This document shows, in pieces, positions 60,973-64,000 of a stretch of 64,000 bases of DNA. The first letter of the stretch is position 1. Every line of letters begins with the position of its first letter. The position numbers and the translations under genes were made by a program. Source of the stretch: Psychrobacter sp. JB385 (GTDB lineage: Bacteria; Pseudomonadota; Gammaproteobacteria; Pseudomonadales; Moraxellaceae); contig NZ_FUKN01000001.1 of NCBI RefSeq assembly GCF_900163785.1, positions 372,001 through 436,000 of the forward strand, read 5' to 3'. The notes beneath the pieces were generated by a model. That model was not told where the DNA came from, made no database searches, and saw nothing but the letters and a program-made list of their open reading frames with translations.

Positions 60973-61929
60973 TCAAGCAAACCCACTCAACCGAGTAGAA
61001 CAATCAATCAACCAATCTGCCACCGCTCTGACTCTTGCCGAGCGTCTTACGTCTGGGTGCATGACCAAATAGAGGGGATACGATTGAGCCAGTGGAATAG
61101 GGGAGTGTGTATCTAACTGCTCAGGTTGTAATGTCTCAGCCGCCGCGTAATTGTCCACTGAGGAATGAGTTTCCAAGTCGGTTAAGGTCGATCTGTTAAT
61201 AGGATCAACCGCTACCAGTTCTGTGTGTTGACAAGCTAAAAAGTCAGGTAATAGCGCAAATCCTATTTTTTGACGCGCCGCGTGACACGCCATATATAAG
61301 TCATTGGTACTAAACGCAATCGTATAGTCTTGCTGCTGCATAAACGCTTGCGACCAAGCCAGCACTCTGGCGTTGGCTTGAAACTCTATGAGTTGCCATT
61401 GCTCAGATTCGGTGTCTTTGAGGTATTTATCATGGGCATAAAATCGATAAGTCGATGAACCCAATGTGCGAATAACCAAGTCCTCTTGGGTGGGACGGCG
61501 TGTGCGTATGGCGATATCAGCTTCTCGTTGATGTAAATTGCTCATACTGACATCGCCGCTCAAAGCCAATACGATATCTGGGAAGCGCTGGCGAAAGTCA
61601 GCTAAAGCAGGCATGAGCACCTCATTTGCCCATACAGGCGGTGCGGATACCACGACTTTGCCTTGTAGAGCGTTCTGATCAATCGCCATTCTTTGAAAAG
61701 TGACCATCTCTTTTTTGACTTCTAAAGCTTGATGGTAGAGCCGCTCGCCCTCGATAGTTATCACGTAGCGTTTGCCCAGCCGATCAAAGAGGTTGACGTC
61801 CAATGTTTTCTCAAGATGGTCAATACGCCGAGCCACCGTACTGTGCTGCACATTCATTGCTTCAGCACACGCGGTCAATGTTTGTTTTTCTACCAAGCAA
61901 ACAAAGTAAGCCAAATCGTCCCAGTACAT
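60973..61929 (-). CDS. LysR-family transcriptional regulator
   Basis: The 318-residue product begins MYWDDLAYFVCLVEKQTLTA with the LysR winged helix-turn-helix (CAEAMNVQHSTVARRIDHLE), followed by the effector-binding domain (VVVSAPPVWANEVLMPAL, DIAIRTRRPTQEDLVIRTLG). The pattern is that of the subgroup with HSTVARRI. The ATG is preceded by AGAGAG. The target is unknown; the NTF2-like gene at 62383 is divergent and may be a target, separated by a repeat-filled 450-base region. Confidence 0.9.
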   Translation of the reverse strand: MYWDDLAYFVCLVEKQTLTACAEAMNVQHSTVARRIDHLEKTLDVNLFDRLGKRYVITIEGERLYHQALEVKKEMVTFQRMAIDQNALQGKVVVSAPPVWANEVLMPALADFRQRFPDIVLALSGDVSMSNLHQREADIAIRTRRPTQEDLVIRTLGSSTYRFYAHDKYLKDTESEQWQLIEFQANARVLAWSQAFMQQQDYTIAFSTNDLYMACHAARQKIGFALLPDFLACQHTELVAVDPINRSTLTDLETHSSVDNYAAAETLQPEQLDTHSPIPLAQSYPLYLVMHPDVRRSARVRAVADWLIDCSTRLSGFA

Positions 61930-61992
61930 AGTTACTCTCTTATTTTAATATTGTTAACATGACATAAAGTTGATAAAAGTGCTAATGGAGGC

Positions 61993-62061
61993 GATTGGTA
62001 AGTATTTTTTTGCTTGCTGTTCGCATAGCGTGACAGAGGCGGCAAAAAACACTTACCAGTC
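61993..62061. repeat. Dispersed hairpin repeat, copy 2
   Basis: Arms GATTGGTAAGT / ACTTACCAGTC enclose TTTTTTTGC / GCAAAAAA and a CTTGCTGT...ACAGAGGC core. Inverted relative to copies at 5643 and 62883. Confidence 0.82.
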
Positions 62062-62268
62062 AGTGTCAGACAGGTTTTACAATAGTCTCTTATATTATCA
62101 AATTATGTTGTGCATATTTGCACAGTCGATGTGTGAGCGTCGTCTGTTTATCTACCATATCTTTCATTAGACTGTATATAACTCGTTGGCAACCTTGAAA
62201 GTGCCACGATTTATGCAATTCATAATATAGTCAGTCCTACATAAAAGAGGATCACCTATTATCACGCA

Positions 62269-62338
62269 CTACTAAAACAAATTTTTCTTGCTTGCTGTGC
62301 CTTTGCAGACAGCGGCGACGTAAAATTTATCTCAGTAG
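62269..62338. repeat. Dispersed hairpin repeat, copy 3
   Basis: Arms CTACT...AAATTTT / AAAATTT...AGTAG enclose a TCTTGCTTGCTGTGCC core with ACAGCGGCGACG; same orientation as copy 2, 276 bases from it. Confidence 0.8.
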
Positions 62339-62382
62339 CGCTGTATTGATTTTATAGGGGATCAACTATAGCGAGAAAATAT

Positions 62383-62802
62383 ATGCAAACAAAATCAAAT
62401 ACCCAAACGCTTGATCAATTTGTCACTCATGTCTTCACAGGGGAATATGAGCAAGCCATGGCGCTGTGTGACTCAGACGTAAAATTTGTGGTCTTTCGAG
62501 AAGAGACCGACAGCCAAGTGCCGATTTATGGAACGCATACTGGTCGAGCAGAAGGTACTGAGTTCTTTAAAAATCTGGCGCAACTGTTCGAATTTGGCAG
62601 TTTTGAGATGGAAGATTCTATCGCAAGCGATGATTACATTGTTAGGTTTGGCGAATTGGCTCACACAGTCAAACGTACTGGCGACGTGTTTAACAGTCTT
62701 TGGACGATGATTGTACGCTTCAATGAGGCAGGTAAGATTTGCTTATATCGTATGCATGAAGACACCGCTGCGCTGGAAGCGGCGATGCACGTTGTAAGAT
62801 AA
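62383..62802 (+). CDS. NTF2-like (SnoaL-type) domain protein
   Basis: The 139-residue product has the pattern of a small NTF2/SnoaL-like domain: LDQFVTHVFTGEYEQAMALC (helix-rich start), FVVFREETDSQVPIYGTHTG, an FFKNLAQLFEFGSFEMEDSI segment and RFGELAHTVKRTGDVFNSLW strands. It is cytoplasmic, without a signal peptide. Members bind or convert small molecules; no substrate can be given. It is flanked on both sides by copies of the hairpin repeat (62269 and 62883) and divergent from the LysR gene. Confidence 0.78.
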   Translation: MQTKSNTQTLDQFVTHVFTGEYEQAMALCDSDVKFVVFREETDSQVPIYGTHTGRAEGTEFFKNLAQLFEFGSFEMEDSIASDDYIVRFGELAHTVKRTGDVFNSLWTMIVRFNEAGKICLYRMHEDTAALEAAMHVVR

Positions 62803-62882
62803 AGGCTTTTATAAATGAAAAAAGAGTATATAAAAAGGTGGGTTGAAGCCACTATAGTCAGATCAATATAAAAAAATATAGC

Positions 62883-62954
62883 GTGACTAGGATAAGTTTT
62901 TCGTCGCCTCTGTCAGCGCAGACACAGCAAGCAAGAAAAACTTTTACCAGTTAC
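62883..62954. repeat. Dispersed hairpin repeat, copy 4
   Basis: The core GTCGCCTCTGTCAGCGCAGA with CACAGCAAGC lies between perfect inner arms AAGTTTTTC / GAAAAACTT and imperfect outer arms GTGACTAGG / CCAGTTAC. It is the most complete palindrome of the four copies. Confidence 0.85.
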
Positions 62955-63005
62955 GTATTATAATGTCACGTAGTCGTTTTATTGAGTATCGATTATATAA
63001 AACAA

Positions 63006-63031
63006 AAACCGCCATCATGGCGGTTTTTTTA
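63006..63031 (-). terminator. Terminator of the ABC transporter ATPase gene
   Basis: AAAAACCGCCA and TGGCGGTTTTT pair around a TCA loop; on the minus strand Ts follow. It lies 22 bases after the stop of the ATPase gene. Confidence 0.88.
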
Positions 63032-63053
63032 TCTATTAAACGATTAAAAAATT

Positions 63054-64000
63054 TTAACCATGTATCTCTTCTAAACGCAAACAAGCCACCAGTCGCCCGT
63101 CCCATTCTCGAAGCTGTGGCTCTACTTCGCTGCATTGCGGTTTTGCATAAGGGCAGCGCTTATGTAAGGCGCAACCACTTGGCGGGTTCAATGGGCTTGG
63201 CAGCTCACCTTGCAGTGTCAGATCTTTTTTCTGACCATTTACTGTGGGAGCCGCTGCTAATAATGCCATCGTATAAGGGTGTTTTGGCGCATTGTAAATG
63301 GCTTCTTTTGGCCCATGTTCGACCGCTTGCCCTAAGTACATCACCATCACATCGTCTGCCACATGGCGTACGACGGATAAGTTGTGTGAGATAAAGACAT
63401 ACGCTGTATGGTACTCGTCCTGCAAGTCCATAAATAGATTCAATACTTGCGCTTGAATGGACACATCGAGCGCGGAGGTCGGTTCATCAGCGACGACAAT
63501 TTTTGGATTAAGCATCATGGCGCGAGCGAGGGCAATCCGCTGGCGCTGACCACCCGAAAACATGTGCGGATAGCGTCCAGCATGCTCAGGACGTAAACCC
63601 ACATTTCTCATCATCTCATTGATTTTGTCGCGCTTATCTTCTTTTGACAGCTTGGTATGAATATCCAACGGCTCTGTCAATTGATAGCCAATCGTATGGC
63701 GCGGATTCAAGCTACCATAAGGGTTTTGAAAGACCATTTGAATCTCAGTACGCAAATCTTTTAGCGCTTTTCTGCTATAGCCTGTCGTCCCTTCATCGTT
63801 GATAAACAGCTCACCATCACTTGGTTGTTCGATGAGCGTTAGCTGGCGGGCAAGCGTCGATTTGCCGCAGCCTGATTCACCAACGACCGCCAGTGTTTTG
63901 CCAGCGCGTAGCTCAAATGAGATACCGTTTAAGGCTTTGACATACGCTTTTGCTTTGCCCAAACCTTGAGATACAGGATAGTGCTTGCGTAGATTGTCTG
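63054..64000 (-). CDS. Oligopeptide/dipeptide ABC transporter ATP-binding protein (DppF/OppF-like), partial
   Basis: The frame is open beyond the right edge of the window; codons before the Met at 63962 still code for a typical N-terminus (KHYPVSQGLG). Motifs in order are Walker A GESGCGKST, the Q-loop MVFQNPYGSLNPR, signature SGGQRQR, Walker B VVADEPTSALD, and the H-loop VFISHNLSVV. The C-terminal oligopeptide-transporter extension with Cys residues (CALHKRCPYAKPQCSEV) is present. The gene thus encodes the second ATPase of a peptide-type ABC importer; the other components lie upstream beyond the window. Confidence 0.93.
   Translation of the reverse strand, partial: DNLRKHYPVSQGLGKAKAYVKALNGISFELRAGKTLAVVGESGCGKSTLARQLTLIEQPSDGELFINDEGTTGYSRKALKDLRTEIQMVFQNPYGSLNPRHTIGYQLTEPLDIHTKLSKEDKRDKINEMMRNVGLRPEHAGRYPHMFSGGQRQRIALARAMMLNPKIVVADEPTSALDVSIQAQVLNLFMDLQDEYHTAYVFISHNLSVVRHVADDVMVMYLGQAVEHGPKEAIYNAPKHPYTMALLAAAPTVNGQKKDLTLQGELPSPLNPPSGCALHKRCPYAKPQCSEVEPQLREWDGRLVACLRLEEIHG

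Larger units (their letters stand above)
61930..62382. other. Intergenic region upstream of the NTF2-like gene, with two hairpin repeats
   Basis: The 453-base divergent region has two copies of the dispersed hairpin repeat (61993-62061 and 62269-62338) and no gene. Regulatory sites for the LysR gene or the NTF2-like gene may lie between or within the repeats. Confidence 0.55.

Overview
The window looks like chromosomal DNA of a Psychrobacter-type gammaproteobacterium (Moraxellaceae). This is inferred from moderate-to-low GC, the pyrG-kdsA-eno-ftsB-ispD order, a 528-residue isocitrate lyase, the purN-purM/perM/hda neighbourhood, a BLUF photoreceptor, and the style of the porins and MipA protein. 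No rRNA, CRISPR array, prophage or intact insertion sequence was seen. One tRNA (Glu, TTC) is present.

Layout. 1-9411: end of an NhaC-type antiporter, a folate-salvage operon (5-formyl-THF cyclo-ligase plus two small genes), fumC, an AT-rich stretch of membrane proteins with a decayed copy of a MipA-like gene, the intact MipA/OmpV protein, a rhomboid protease, an FMN lactate-dehydrogenase-like enzyme and a glutaredoxin-like protein. 9722-20931: mtgA, ppk1, four consecutive small acidic proteins of hydrophilin type, miaE, glcB and two tandem porins. 21121-31022: pyrG, kdsA, a copper block (a domain that looks like HMA without cysteines, a CopZ-like chaperone, CopA), eno, ftsB, ispD and a membrane-anchored BLUF protein. 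31343-39144: tRNA-Glu, a 48-residue membrane protein, rnt, pyrC, argG, an unknown membrane protein, a signal-less YkuD enzyme and a CYTH-CHAD protein. 39276-44382: aceA, a LysR regulator and a succinate-semialdehyde-type dehydrogenase. 44515-55573: purN, purM, perM, hda, a DUF2057 protein, dps, a YcxB-like protein, serS, an orphan and tkt. 55799-60928: an AT-rich accessory block (lipoprotein with Asp-rich and YD-like repeats, two unknown proteins, a frameshifted NERD/zinc-finger protein). 60973-64000: LysR, an NTF2-like protein among hairpin repeats, and the end of a DppF/OppF-type ATPase.

Central metabolism is well represented: fumarase, both glyoxylate-shunt enzymes (glcB and aceA, about 21 kb apart), enolase, transketolase and a lactate dehydrogenase-like enzyme suit growth on organic acids. 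Cell-envelope work is covered by MtgA, KdsA, the YkuD enzyme, porins and FtsB.

The least expected signals are: (i) a pentanucleotide repeat (TGGTC x3) that splits a NERD/zinc-finger gene exactly as one extra unit would; (ii) at least four copies of a roughly 70-bp hairpin repeat; (iii) the cluster of four small disordered acidic proteins; (iv) a decayed duplicate of the MipA gene end; (v) an HMA-like protein without its metal-binding cysteines; and (vi) the unknown three-gene cassette ending in the NERD gene.
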